Shown here: positions 63,960-64,000 of the stretch, in pieces
How the letters are laid out: each line of letters starts with the position of its first letter
Position numbering within the stretch: the first letter of the stretch is position 1
NCBI GenBank assembly: GCA_018818125.1
Contig: JAHISQ010000132.1
Span: forward strand, 26,523-90,522
Direction of reading: 5' to 3'
Length of the DNA: 64,000 nt
From: Candidatus Rifleibacteriota bacterium
GTDB taxonomy: Bacteria > Muiribacteriota > Ozemobacteria > Ozemobacterales > Ozemobacteraceae
The notes under the pieces: generated by a model
The model's input: only the letters and a program-made list of their open reading frames with translations
Told to the model about the DNA's origin: nothing
Database searches by the model: none
Made by a program: the position numbers and the translations under genes

Positions 63960-64000
63960 CTCGGGGTTTGACACCACCCAAGTTTTATGATTCTGCTCGT

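Overview
This 64 kb window looks like an ordinary chromosomal segment of a Gram-negative-type bacterium. Many proteins carry Sec signal peptides or lipoboxes, several have periplasmic sensor domains, and there are pseudopilins, a prepilin peptidase and SecG. Base composition looks moderate (roughly mid-40s % G+C by eye). I see no rRNA, tRNA, CRISPR array, phage or intact insertion sequence. The mix (many pseudopilin-like genes, SpoIIE phosphatases, HEAT proteins, MoxR/DUF58/transglutaminase cluster) would suit a deep-branching candidate phylum such as Riflebacteria, but that is an impression and not shown by the sequence.

Left part (1-17.6 kb): the 5' end of a secreted protein gene leaving the window; an hsp20 pair behind a near-perfect sigma-54 promoter with palindromic sites upstream; a secreted protein; an HDAC-like deacetylase overlapping a Ddl-like ATP-grasp/DmpA peptidase fusion; a KAS III-like enzyme; enolase; a permuted NlpC-like secreted protein; secG; prepilin peptidase coupled to agmatinase; a cupin-YaiI fusion; a secreted archaemetzincin that has lost its HExxH; a CvpA-like membrane protein; a lipid-anchored or secreted protein; and a tiny Lys-rich protein.

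Central part (18-38 kb) is the most interesting. Two oppositely oriented cassettes, each encoding a PilX/GspK-like protein, a GspI/PilV-like pseudopilin and a GspJ-like pseudopilin, flank two paralogous HEAT-repeat membrane proteins, two STAS-domain proteins, a SpoIIE-type phosphatase with periplasmic sensor, and an ECF sigma factor with a FecR-type anti-sigma factor. Four transcription units here, including the sigma operon itself, share an upstream motif TGTCACA-N17-G(T/A)C(T/A), which I read as the promoter of this ECF sigma factor. Three of the encoded extracytoplasmic proteins, including the anti-sigma factor, end in a related -GLG tail (PVEGLGN, PVEGLGQ, PAAGLGE). Together this suggests a previously undescribed envelope or secretion locus under autoregulated ECF control plus partner switching.

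Right part (38-64 kb): a phosphoesterase, two large secreted proteins, a Tim44-like/TerB membrane protein divergent from a MoxR-DUF58-transglutaminase operon (MoxR carries an N-terminal TerB-like region), ankyrin and membrane proteins, a chimeric fragment carrying a 91-bp copy of the transglutaminase gene, a secreted phospholipase D, a CPBP protease, an HExxH lipoprotein with a DUF6714-like partner, a DUF1460-like protein, and a second SpoIIE-like sensor protein whose metal-binding aspartates are degenerate, followed by a truncated sensor paralogue at the window edge.
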